Shown one piece after another: positions 21,727-32,064 of a stretch of DNA of 64,000 bases. Location: assembly GCF_036711975.1 (NCBI RefSeq), contig NC_091976.1, positions 2,108,001 to 2,172,000 on the forward strand, in the 5' to 3' direction. A program made the translations under genes and the position numbers. Origin of the DNA: Onthophagus taurus (taxonomy: Eukaryota; Arthropoda; Insecta; Coleoptera; Scarabaeidae). Within the stretch, counting starts at the first letter, position 1. Each line of letters opens with the position of its first letter. A model generated the notes under the pieces. It did no database searches. It saw nothing but the letters and a program-made list of their open reading frames with translations, and was not told the DNA's origin.

Positions 21727-24700
21727 TAACGAAACTGAAGTGATAAGTGATAAAGAAACATTCACTGATATGGAAGAAACAACATATGATTTTGTGGTTG
21801 TAAGTGATTCCGAGGATAACATTGTACAATCGAGCGTGGAATCCATCTCTCTATGTAGTAAACAAAATAAATATGATACAGATTCGGCTAAAATGGACTC
21901 TTGTAGTAGTAACTCCTTTGATAAGGAGAATCAAATGCTACAGCAAAGCAAGCAACAATTTCGTAAATTAAATTGTGTTAAACGTAATGAAGAAGATGTA
22001 GTGGATTCCACTGAAAATATGGTAACGATGAAACATACATCACTCTATGCTTCAAGTACTGAAAATTTGCATATTTCAAATAAGAACACTGAAAAGGCGG
22101 CTCAACCGGATAGTACGACAAATGACAAAGTCCAATTAACAAGACCTCATTTTGAAATATCTAAACAAATGTTTAGGAGTAAATCTTGTTTAAAATTACC
22201 CCGACATGAAAAACTGAAGAAAAAACCATCGAAATTTCTGTCGGATTTAGTTCCCACCAACATTCAAAATTCTAAAAGTAAATATCGGAATATCAAATTA
22301 AATTCAAGATATAATAAAAAGTCAACTATACAACAGTCAAAACGAAGAAGCAACGCAAAAAGACGTCATGGAAAATCAAACAATAACTTCACCATATACA
22401 AAAAACCACATTTAATTGATTTACCAGATAATCCAACAAAAATTTACGCAACATTGTCTCCAAATGATCCAAGAAGTAATTACAGAAATAAAGTTATTTC
22501 CAATCCACATATCATTGGGAATAAGCGACGAAAGACGGAAGACTATCAGAATTATCATTCAAAAATGTGTGCTTCAAAAGTTAGAAAAGAAGAAACTCGG
22601 AAAAAATTGAGTTTGTTTGATATGAACCGGATAGGAAAAGGAAGGTGTAAAACAGAACCTTCGTTTTCCACTAATAAAAACAGTAAAATACATTTCGTGA
22701 TGGAAACAACCGAAAGAGTAATGATTGATCACATTAAACCGTTTTCTATAAAAACTCCAGGGAAACATAAAGCAAAATTATTAATACATCCAAAAGAATG
22801 CTACCAAAGAGCAACCATTTTAGAACCTATTAATGTCCAAAGCGAGCCAAAAATAATTAAAACAACACCGAACATTAAAGAGCTTACAACAAAATTCGTA
22901 GAATATCTTACACTGTTTTGTTTAACAACTAAAAACATAAAATTAATTTCTACATTTAATGGTGAAGATCAGACATTAATAAGCTACCTGGAAGGGGTGA
23001 AGAAAACATTTAGAAATAGTTGCAAGCTTATTCCATATTCAAATATTGACATCAAAGAAATCATTACGAAAGTGCATAAAAAAATTATTTTGGCGAATAT
23101 TGGTTGTTCACAGTTGGACATTATATCTGCATTAAAAATTACGTTTGTTGATGTCGCTTATGGATTAGGTAAAGAAATTATGCGCTTATTAAAGGATAAC
23201 TCGGATTCTATTTTTATTAAGGATGAAATGATTGATGATGATTGTGTAATAATTGATTTCAAAAATGGTGAGTTTGTTAAATTAATTGAAAAATCTTTTT
23301 AAAATAAATTTGTTGAATGATTTAAAGTATATTAATTCATACATATATTTTTTTTATAGAAGTCGATGTTTCTTCTACTACACCTACTTCGCCAAATATA
23401 ATCCAATCACAAAACCAAATTGAAGAGTCCAACAACCAAATGGATATGCCGATTCTGGTTAATACAAATACAACAAATAATATAAATCCAGATACAGTTT
23501 CTAATTTAAACAAAGTGTTAACATCAAATCCACAAGTTGTTCAATTGCCAAGTTTGAATGATAAATACTCCAGTTATTCTAGATTGCAAGAACCTCAAAC
23601 AGTACATTTTGAATATATTAATCAACCTAATAATAACCAGCAAACTGTGAATGGAACTTTTAATCCACATATAGCGTTTAATCAAACTGTTCCTCAACAA
23701 CAAACGCTTCAACAACAAACACATCAGCAAGTATCGTATCATTTTCCTGAATGTCAACCTCAACGTATCAATGAAGTGGTTTATCAATCTCATACACATA
23801 GAAACGTATACAATCAACAATTAGCAGCTTCCTCTCAAAACCAAAACATAACCCAAACAAATCCATTCGGAATGTCTGGTGGTATTGCTGTAAGAAAGGA
23901 TTTATTTACGTTAAATTCGAGTCAACCCCTTCGTTCGAATTGTACTGCTCCACAAATACGTAAGAAATCCGGTCAGATGCAACGGAGTGTTCGGTCGGTA
24001 AGTATAAAATAAAACTAACTAAAATGATGTACTATGCTACTACATACTTATATGGCAGTTAAGTTTATCCCCCTTTTCATGTATTGGACATATGAAGGCA
24101 GTCTGCCAATCTGTAGGCATCTTCTCAGTGATGATCACCTAGTGTCTTATTATATTTTAGTCTCTCTATGCTGCTTTTTATTGTTTCCAAGCTCGGCTTA
24201 CCTTTTTACTGTAAGAAGAAAAGTTTACTGTACAAGTTTACTTTGTCGCGCCTTGTTTTGTTTGTCAATAATCTCCTTGCATTCCTCGTCGTACCAGTCA
24301 TTTCTCTTTACCCCTTCTAGAGTCCTAACTACCTCTTTAGCGATCTTCTGCAGCATCGGTTGTCCAGCAAGAATCTACTACTCTCATTTCCTTCTCTCCA
24401 GCTTCCGCTTCAGCGTAATTTTTTCCTAACTCTAATATATGGGCTTCCATATATTGACTCAATTTTTGTGTATTGTGTTTCTTAGCTTTATCGGCTACTT
24501 TCTTTTTATCTTCAGTAATCCTTTCTCGTAGTTTGTTTTTTATAAGGTGGTGGTCAGAGTTCGAAACAGCTTCTCTGTAGCTTCTTACGTCTATGATACT
24601 ACAATATGATCTGCTATCCACTATCACATGATCAATTTGATTGATTGTTCGTCCATCGAAAGACACCCACATTTCTTTGTGGATAATTTGTGTGGGAATG

Positions 24701-27152
24701 AGATAGTTTTTACACGTAGATTTTTACTTTCAGCAAACTGTAATAGCATCTCTCTATTGATATTCCTTTTCTGGTTTCGTCCAACTATGGGGTATCACTT
24801 GCGTTTGCCCGTCTTGGATATTTTTATGACATTGAACTGCATCAAAGTTTTTAGACAAGGCAGCAAGGTCAAATAAGTTACATGATATGGGATGGTTTCT
24901 TTCTTGCTTGTTGACGTATGCTTATATAATCAGCTGGAATGTTTATTATTCTCTCCACGGAGTGAATGAATTTACCTTCGCTTGTATATGGCTAACTACC
25001 AAAAATTTTTGTTCTATAGTTACATTATAGCTTATTGCTAAAGTTAATAAAGCATTGGCCATGCCGTATTTGATTTTGATAGCTACAGCCATAATCGTTT
25101 CATTCTTCATTTCTACATCTTCGGTTTCATTTCACAAATAAAATGAAACGTTTCTATTTATAATGTTAGAGAAGTAAACATTGTGATGTTATGGTGTTGT
25201 TCACTGAACCACTTTGTGTTATGTCAGGTTGTTGGAAAATCATAAACGTAAGTCAGATACAAGACTGGATGAACAGGAAGAAATAAGTTGTATGATTACT
25301 TCTAAAACTAAATTTTCTCAACCAACTTTGGGTCGACATAATTCCAGTTCGCTTAGGTTCTTGTTACATTTTGGAATCATTGTGACTTCGGCCGTTTTCC
25401 TTGGTTTCTAATTTCCACAACAACATCCTTGTGGCAATAAAGGCAACAACTAGTAGGATCCAATCAAGGTTGTCACTGGGGTGGAGATTCGGCAATTCAT
25501 TAGGATGGAATTGTGTTCAAGATATTCTGCAAACGCGTTTACTTTTTCCAAACTGTTCTGAGCCCAGGTCTCCTCTTTTCCAAGTATCTGTTAGATTTCT
25601 GTTGTTCCCATTTTTAGCTGATCTTCATCGCTCTTCGAAATTAATTCTTTATCCTCTTCTACAATTCGATTGGGAACAAGAGTTGCTTCAACTGAACCAT
25701 TTAGAATTTTTACAGAAAGTCTGTCGGAAATCACCGAAATGCGTGATATCTAATTGCTCAGACTCACCATCATAATGTTCAGCAGAAGGTTTTATTTAGT
25801 ACATTTAGATTATTGCCTGAACGAGTGTGTTAACTGCATTTGCGCAAAGTTTGCCTAGAAACTATACATAAAACTGTTCCAGCAATCTATATTTTAAATC
25901 TTTCTATTTCATTTCTATTTTCCTGATTTTCTCATCATTTCCATTTGATGTTTTATTATTTAACAGGTGAAATCATCAACGGAAGGTGCTTCTTTCGTTC
26001 TTGTTGATGTTTTACCTATTGCACATCCATAACCTTTCTCCAACTACCCTCTGTGTCTTCTATCGTGGAATTGCTTATATTATTTTCCAATCTTGACTTG
26101 TAAAGATTCCTAATCGTCTCATTTCTTTTTATTGGTTTTTATTACCATTTGTTCCTCGTGTATTTTGAAATGTATGTATGTAGCAATTCGCAGAAACTGT
26201 GATTCTCTGGCTCTGTGTTCTGCTTAATTCACCTCCTTGCCCTTGTAGGATTACAATTAATTTGCAACTGTGCTCATTTACAGATGGACAACCTGAAGAA
26301 TACTTTGAACACTGCGCCATTATTGTTATGTAGTACTTGCAATATGAGGGCGTTCTATAAATGTTCCTGCAAAAAAAAGATGTATTGTTCATTTAATTGT
26401 GAGGTGAGTTGTAAGATATTTTATTTTTTATGCTGTAATTCAGTATTAATTAGCTTTTATATAATATTTTAAGAGTTTTATATGAGTCGTTCACTGCGCA
26501 AATCGATTAATTCCGTAAAACGAAAAGTCGGGAAACGCGATGAAATTATGTACATTGTTTTTTTATTGTGTCATCTTTTTTATTACTGGCAGCATGATCT
26601 CCGAGCTAATCAATCAAAGACCAACTTGTTCTTTAGAGTTCTTCATCATTTGTATATCTGCAAAAAGCCATAAGAAGTGAACAATGACATTCACAAACAT
26701 TAGCTGCATTTTCATATGTAGCCAATATTGACTATATCCTTTATTTTACAAACGCACTTCGTTGCACGCATTGTACTTACGAATGATGTTCTAGTAAACT
26801 GGCTCCATCACACCTGGTGTCTTGCACTGACCACAACTCGTGCCATAAACCAAACTCTTCATATGCCCCTAGAGAAAAAGTCCAATGGAGTCAAATCCGA
26901 TAATCGTGGAAACCATGCGATTGAACCACCTCGGCCTATTCATCTTTGTCCGAATAGTCGGTCCTGATGTTCCCGAACATGAAGTGAAAATTGATCGAGG
27001 GGTAAAATTTTCAAAAAGTGGAGTGAATCGAGTTGTGTAATAAATGGCTCATATAAAAAAAATTAACAATAAATTAATTGATGCATTTTTTTCAGAAAAA
27101 GGATTGGATTGCCCACAGGTACGAACATATTTATCATTATCATAGAGTGTAA
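21727..27152 (+). CDS. MYND zinc-finger protein, copy A (exons 21727-23267, 23360-23997, 26284-26403, 27096-27152)
   Basis: The first visible exon follows TTTCTTTTTCTAG and is entered in phase 2. Donor GTGAGT at 23268 and acceptor TTTATAG at 23359 join KN to EVDVSS; donor GTAAGT at 23998 is phase 0. A 120-base exon after TTTACAG encodes CSTCNMRAFYKCSC and YCSFNC, then GTGAGT. After TTTTTTCAG, KKDWIAHRYEH completes a MYND finger with H-x3-H in place of the usual H-x3-C, and TAA stops at 27150. About 784 residues are visible. N to C: acidic part with the SUMO-interaction-like DFVVVSDSED (21788-21817), Lys/Arg-rich linker with PKRRS-type basic clusters, a helical region, a second acidic-hydrophobic DDDCVIID, a Q/N-rich tail and the MYND finger. 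Function unknown; nuclear localisation and partner binding through MYND and SUMO are inferences. Confidence 0.72.
23268..23359 (+). other. Short intron 2 of copy A
   Basis: The 92-base intron has a GTGAGT donor and a TTTTTTATAG acceptor. The open frame otherwise runs through the donor to an in-intron stop at 23300 (GEFVKLIEKSF). The same 12 codons with one substitution are kept in copy B, so retention would give the same short alternative C-terminus in both copies. Splicing is favoured because the frame downstream continues with matching phase in both copies. Confidence 0.7.
24190..24900 (-). pseudogene. RTE-type LINE endonuclease fragment in intron 3 of copy A
   Basis: The minus strand reads NINREMLLQFAESKNLRV, then in another frame a segment matching the TWxSPDG region, INQIDHVIVDSRSYCSIIDV and the catalytic NSDHHLIKNKLRERI. 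Further on, NDWYDEECKEIID resembles the linker that precedes the polymerase in RTE elements. The asparagine/SDH ends of the nuclease are present; the polymerase is not. Confidence 0.75.
24901..25229. other. Intronic sequence, no gene seen
   Basis: Part of the long third intron of copy A, probably more degraded retroelement sequence, but no motif I can name. Confidence 0.4.
25230..25760 (-). pseudogene. Possible Jockey-group LINE linker fragment
   Basis: The minus strand contains DTWKRGDLGSEQFG, then VNAFAEYLEHN and, one frame over, FHPNELPNLHPSD. In Jockey ORF2 a string of the form ANxFAxxLxxxFxPN occurs before the polymerase. The match is short and split by a frameshift. The plus-strand 124-codon frame here is its antisense and is not a gene. 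Confidence 0.4.
25761..26283. other. End of intron 3 of copy A
   Basis: Non-coding, ending with the polypyrimidine-poor acceptor GCTCATTTACAG at 26283. No repeat assigned. Confidence 0.4.
26404..27095. other. Intron 4 of copy A, with a mariner fragment
   Basis: GTGAGT donor and TTTTTTCAG acceptor. Between about 26750 and 26970 it holds antisense mariner-like sequence, annotated separately. The small plus-strand frame at 26482 has no support. Confidence 0.6.
26750..26970 (-). pseudogene. Mariner-like transposase C-terminal fragment
   Basis: The minus strand reads NRPRWFNRMVSTIIGFDSIG, LFL, a stop, then GHMKSLVYGTS. The pattern matches the third catalytic region of mariner-like transposases, where W-P-R-S-P-D-L-x-x-x-D-F-F-L-W-G is followed by L-K-x-x-V-Y. 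Most key positions are mutated, so it is an old fragment. Confidence 0.55.
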
Positions 27153-27599
27153 TATTAATTTTGTCAGTTAAATAATATTGTTTTGAGAGTTCCTATTTTG
27201 TGATTTCTATTTATGTAAGTAGTTTAATAGACTATTTTTATTTTTGAAATATATGAACAGTTTTATTTGTTTTAATGAAAAAATGTTTAAGTTTACTTAA
27301 ATGAATCATTTAATTATTATTAAAATATCATTACCATTGTATATGTACGTTTACCATTGTGCATAGTAAATTAATTTAAATTCTACCGCTCTATTTAACG
27401 GAGTAATATGTTATATATATCATTAGTTTAAGATGATATAAAGAAGTATAGATTTCTTTAGTTTTTACATTGTTATAAAAAATTAAATAAAAATTTTCTA
27501 CTTAATAGCATATTTTATTACCCGATGGTAATTTTTTTCAACCTCATTAAAATTCTTTTAATAATAATAATGTATTGACTAGAATTACTGCAGATTGTA
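27153..27599 (+). other. Probable 3' untranslated region of copy A
   Basis: AT-rich sequence after the TAA stop. AAATAAAAA near 27484 is the first good polyadenylation-type signal. No frame or repeat. Confidence 0.4.
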
Positions 27600-27720
27600 A
27601 ACACGTTTTACCTGTAACGGAAACGTGGTTGGGTACAAGTGTGGATTTGGATTATCTCTTGATAAACAATTATATTTTTTGTCATCAGCCTCTTGCTTCG
27701 TGCCTCCTTGGGTGGTAGAG
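27600..27720 (+). pseudogene. LINE endonuclease N-terminal fragment
   Basis: CKHVLPVTETWLGTSVDLDY followed by LLINNYIFCHQP matches the xxTETWL...I.NY region of APE-type LINE endonucleases, which holds the catalytic glutamate. The fragment is about 40 codons, cut off on both sides. Confidence 0.5.
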
Positions 27721-28089
27721 TCTATAGATATTTATTTATAGATAATTACATCATGTTATTATGAAGAACACCAATTGGACCGCATTATACATCACTTGAC
27801 TAAGCGACATTTTATTATCGTTATTACAGATTTACTTGCTGTCTGGTAGGTAAAGGTGTAACTTATCTTAGAAAAAATGGAGAATACCGAAAGACCTAAA
27901 ATACCATTTGTTTTAAAGAATAAAGCTAAGCGACAACACGTCATACGATTTCAAGTCTGATTTGCATTGTAGGTCTAAGAACCGACTTAGATACGACACC
28001 AAGAAATTCTACAATAGAAAAAATAGATGAACCTACAATTTTGAATCGGTGTCGTTTTCTAGATGTTAGTATAAAATTAAAAGTTTGTC
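27721..28089. other. Spacer with half of a 37-bp inverted pair
   Basis: A string at 27776-27812 (GGACCGCATTATACATCACT then TGACTAAGCGACA) is repeated in reverse complement at 31917-31953. Together they bracket the inverted-repeat and hAT elements between. No gene. Confidence 0.5.
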
Positions 28090-28120
28090 TTTTATTTTAT
28101 ATAGAATTTAAGTCTAACTA

Positions 28121-28144
28121 GTTTCGGTCCTTGGCCATCTTCAG
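28121..28144 (-). ncRNA. Hammerhead-like core motif, copy 2
   Basis: On the minus strand CTGAAGA (28138-28144) is followed by a hairpin with TGGCC/GGACC-type pairing and then GAAAC (28121-28125). AAATAAAA lies about 30 bases downstream. It sits in the left inverted arm of the element around it. Confidence 0.4.
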
Positions 28145-28254
28145 AGACTCTAGAAATAGATTAACATCTCTCATTCTACAAACGACAGCGGTAGATAGCG
28201 CTAGTTATCATAAGATATCACTATGTTGCATATTTTTATTGCACTAAAACTGGA

Positions 28255-28550
28255 ACCAACACTAGACCTAGAACTAGAAATATTCGGGTGTAGCCGTGCG
28301 TCTGAAGACTAGCGTATAGTGCTAGTTTTACACTAGTACTATCACTAGAACTAACAGCAAGACCTAGAACTAGAATTATTCAGGTTTAGCCGTCTTGAGA
28401 GACGTGGGACTAAATCCGAATGTTTCTAGTTCTCGGTCTAGTGTTAGTTCTAGTGGCAGTGGTAACGTTAGTTAGCATCAAATATTACTATGTTATATAT
28501 TCTTATTGGTTCTAAAACTAGAACGAGAACTAGAAGCATTCGGGTTTAGT
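28255..28550. repeat. Degenerate ACTAGAACTAG repeat
   Basis: Runs of ACTAGAACTA, ACACTAGACC and GTTAGTTCTAGTG alternate on the two strands, with TTCGGGTTTAGCCGT-type inserts. Within it, a block around ATCACTATGTTGCATATTTT at about 28224 recurs about 275 bases later. The same family occurs at 9680-9722, 40150-40222 and 41360-41411. Confidence 0.7.
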
Positions 28551-29586
28551 CGTGAAAAAAACTTTCAGTAGTCAATGTCAACCTTAATTTTATTATTATA
28601 TTCGTAATCTTCATAAAATAACCTTTAAAGTGAGTCCAAACTTGACGCATTTATCTCATAAAACCAAAAAGTTCGAACTTTTAATTTTGACATATTTGTT
28701 AACTACATAAAAACTCCTTTAAAATGAGTTCAAATTCGACATATTTAACTTTAATATTAATGGAGATACAATCACTTCCGGTTTGAAACGTCAACGTCAA
28801 TTTTGACATATCTGTCATCTTCATTAAAAAACCTTTAAAGTGAGTTCAAAGATGACGCACTTATCTCAAAAAACAAAAAAGTTAGAATAAAAAACATTAA
28901 ATCCAAAGTTAGCAACAATGAAGGTAGCAATTCAAGTTTTAAATATTAATACCAACCTTAATTTTATACTACTATTTTTTTTTTACTATATTTTTGTTTT
29001 TGTGACAAATATTAAGATATTTTATAAAAATTAAGAATATGTCAAAATGACATTGACATTTCAAACCGGAAGTTCTTATACCTCGAGTAATATTGGAATT
29101 AAACGTATCATGTTTGTACTCATTTTAAAGGATTTTTAATGAAGATTATAAATATGTCAAAATTGAGGTTGTCATTTTAAACCTGAAGTTTGTTATCATA
29201 TAATAGAATTTTTATAACTGTAGTTAATCTAGCACTTTAAGTGACTAACAACTTTTCCGCACTTTCTTTTTATTTTTAACGTTTTTTTTTTGTCATTTCA
29301 TGTTGATTAAAAAAAAATTGTCGATTGTTAAGTCACATGATGATTCTTGAATTTTTCCCTAGTTTCTTAATATTTCTTGTGTTAAATTAAATTTTAACCT
29401 GTAAACTTGTAACACTTCGTCCTTAATTTCATTTTACAACTTTTTAAACTTTAATTTTGTAAATTAGTAACTAATAATCTGATTTCGACTGTGATATGTG
29501 ATCTTTTTTAACAAACGAAAAAGTAACATGATAAACTTGTTTGTAAAATGGATAAGATGAGAGTTGTTAATCTATTTGTAGAGTCT

Positions 29587-29610
29587 CTGAAGATTGACAA
29601 GGGCCGAAAT
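29587..29610 (+). ncRNA. Hammerhead-like core motif, copy 3 (decayed)
   Basis: CTGAAGA (29587-29593) then GAAAT (29606-29610). The intervening stem has lost part of its pairing (TTGAC/GGGCC). It mirrors copy 2 at the opposite end of the same element. Confidence 0.3.
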
Positions 29611-29674
29611 TAGTTAGACTTAAATTCTATATCAAATAAAAACCAGTTTAAAAGTACAAAACCAAGCTCTAGAT

Positions 29675-31723
29675 CAGTAACAAAAAATATTTCGCGACTC
29701 CCCGACCCTTTTTTTCATATATGTTAAAAATATTTAATCCATACAAAAATTTACGATAATTAAATTTAATAATTGTCGTTATTTATGACGACAATTATTT
29801 GAAATTTGGGTTTACTGTGATTGAGAATAAACCGTAGTGCGTAATTTGCTTTGAAATTTTGTCAAGAGACCATCGAAGTTGCTACGCTACCTAAACACAA
29901 AACATCCTAATGAAAAAAATAAACCCGTGGAATTTTTTGAACGAAAACTAAAAGCTCTTGAACATCAAAAAACTGCTATAGGACAAATGTCCAACCTAAA
30001 TGAGAAAGCGTTGCTCGCTAGTTATCGAGTAACTTTTCGTGTGGCTAAAGCAGGAAAACCTCACAGTATTGCCGAAAATTTGATTTTACCAGCGGCTTTA
30101 GATATAGCAGAGATTATGTTTGGCAAACAAGAGGTCGAAAAGCTCAAAAGTATACCTCTCTCTGACAACACCATTCAACGCAGGATAAGCAATATGGTGA
30201 CTGACGTTCGTGATCAAGTCATAGAAAAAATAAAGAAAAGTTCTTTTGTGTCCTTACAATTTGATGAATCAACGGATATTACGGGTTGTGTGCAGTTTGT
30301 AGCTTTTGTGCGTTTTGAATCCAATGAAATATTAATGGAAGAAATACTATTTTGCAAGGCACTTCCCAAAAATGCTACAGGTCAGTTCTTGCATGACATG
30401 TTCGTTGAAGCTACGCAAGATATGAATATCGATTGGGCACAAAAATGCATTGCTATTTGTAGTGACGGAGCAAAAGTCATGACTGGTGCGAAGAGTGGAT
30501 TTATTGTTAGACTGAAAGAACAAATGTCAAACGCTTGTTGGATGCACTGCTTTCTCCATCGCCAAGCTCTTGCAGCCAAAACCTTGCCACAAGAATACAG
30601 TCAAGTTCTAAATATTATTATTAACATTGTAAATTCTATCAAAGGAAAAGCGTTGTAGACTCGATTGTTTCGAATCATTTGTGAAGATATGGGGGCACTA
30701 CATCGCAATTTGCTTTACCACACAGAGGTTAGGTGGTTATCAAAAGGCAAAGTACTGACCAGAGTTATGGAACTTCGCGCTGAACTATTAGTATATTTAC
30801 AACAAGCCAAGTCACATTACTCTGAATTCATTTCTGACCCGGAATTCCTTTTGAAATTGGCTTTTCTTTCCGACTTATTTGAGCATTTAAACAACTTGAA
30901 TAAAAGTCTTCAAGGGCGGGATGAAAATGTCATTACAGCAAAAGATAAACTCCATGGCTTTATAAAAAAAATTGAATTGTGGTCATCATCTATAAATCAA
31001 AACAACTTTGATTCATTTTCGTCGACACAGACTTTCATTGAAGAAGTCGGAAGCGAGATAAACATTAACTCATATATATCTGGTATGAAAATGGTGTTAG
31101 ATAATTTGCAGAAAGAGTTGTGTCATTACTTCTCAGTGCAAGAGATATCGATTAATACTGGGCAAAGATGGATCTTAAATCCGTTGTTAAATGCAGCTAT
31201 AAATGAGGCAAATTTAGCAACTAAGCTTAAGAATCTGCTGGAATTATCTGCCGATGGGATGTTACACTTGAAGTTCAAGTCTGAAAATTTTGATACCTTT
31301 TGGTTAAAAAGAAAAACAGAATACCCGGAATTAACGACCGAGGCTTTGAAGTGTTTGATTCCATTTTCTACCTCGTACTTGTGCGAGTTGGCATTTTCAT
31401 CAATGGCCCAAATAAAAAGTAAACTAAGAAATCGTTTAAATTTGGAAAACGATTTAATACTTAAAGTTGCAAAAACGGATTCACGATGGGAGAAATTGAT
31501 TGAACAAACTCAAGCACAACCTTCACATTAAAATGAACGAGTACTCGAAGATTTTATTTTTTGTTAATGTGTTTGTATAAACAACATAACACGTATCATT
31601 TTGTTCACTTTTTTTAATCTACCTCCTTGGAATTTATTGATTTTTTTACTGAGTTCACGCGACCCCCCTACAGAGGCTTCGCGGCCCCCCAAGGGGTCGC
31701 GACCCACAGGTTGAAAAACACTG
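29675..31723 (+). mobile_element. hAT transposon, complete ends, 8-bp target duplication CTCTAGAT
   Basis: The 2049-bp element starts CAGTAACAAA and ends AAACACTG, flanked on both sides by CTCTAGAT (29667-29674 and 31724-31731), exactly the 8-bp duplication expected of hAT elements. The right end carries GGGGTCGCGACCC and CACAGGTTGAAAAACACTG, a familiar hAT terminus. The left subterminal GACTCCCCGACCC is a diverged partner. One transposase gene fills the interior. Confidence 0.92.
29829..31531 (+). pseudogene. hAT transposase (ZBED5/SCAND3-like), one internal stop
   Basis: The main frame runs 29879-31531, with a single TAG at 30656-30658; the frame is unchanged on both sides, and relatives have Gln there, so CAG to TAG is likely. 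At the N-terminus the BED zinc finger survives in pieces: P-stop-CVICFEIL (TAG at 29835-29837), then a frameshift into PSKLLRYLNTKHP. The catalytic core shows LQFDESTDITG, CSDGAKVMTG, CWMHCFLHRQAL and TEVRWLSKGKVLTRV. The C-terminal dimerisation region shows FSTSYLCELAFS. Length and motif order match full transposases of this family. It is inactive through two stops and one frameshift. Confidence 0.9.
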
Positions 31724-31734
31724 CTCTAGATTAT

Positions 31735-31810
31735 TTTCTTCAAAAATTTTTACATGAAGCATCATTTTGACTCTAGTATTTGTGGTTAAATATATGCCAC
31801 GACTTACAGA
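31735..31810. repeat. Single arm related to the 3214-4374 foldback
   Basis: In reverse complement, GACTTACAG-side sequence, TTAACCACAAATACTAGAGT, AAAATGATG and TTCATGTAAAAA match the left arm of the 3214 element. The hAT element lies directly against it. Confidence 0.55.
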
Positions 31811-32064
31811 AACAACATCAAACAATTTTCGATAGCTTGAACCTGTCCATTCTGAGAAGTCTTATATTTTTAGAGAGATGAAAACGAAAATTTCCTTTTT
31901 GTCAACATTATTCATTTGTCGCTTAGTCAAGTGATGCATAACGCGGTCCAATATGTTATATGTTTTCATTTGATTATTTTTTATTTATCGTTTTCATAGT
32001 AACAGAAAAAATATAACATATCATCTAAAAAAACTTGATAAAATAACGCCACAAATATTCCCCT
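31811..32064. other. Spacer with the right half of the 37-bp inverted pair
   Basis: 31917-31953 complements 27776-27812. No gene. Confidence 0.45.

Larger units (their letters stand above)
28090..29641. mobile_element. About 1.55-kb element with ~100-bp inverted ends carrying hammerhead-like motifs
   Basis: The left arm 28090-28187 and right arm 29536-29641 are near complements: AATTTAAGTCTAACTA, TCTTCAGAGACTCTA and AATAGATTAACA recur in reverse complement. Inside lie the ACTAGAACTAG-type repeat (28255-28550) and several copies, in both orientations, of a block with CTTCCGGTTTGAAA, TTGACATAT and CCTTTAAAGTGAGT. No coding frame. It could be a non-autonomous retroelement flanked by inverted Penelope-type terminal repeats or a composite foldback. 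Confidence 0.6.

Noticed and set aside
23268-23302. Stop at 23302 as the true end of the copy A protein
   Set aside because: A consensus GTGAGT donor precedes it, and the downstream exon continues in matching phase in both copies.
24034-24429. 131-codon plus-strand frame
   Set aside because: Antisense of an RTE endonuclease/linker fragment.
25401-25775. 124-codon plus-strand frame
   Set aside because: The minus strand shows LINE-like motifs; the plus frame has no recognisable domain.
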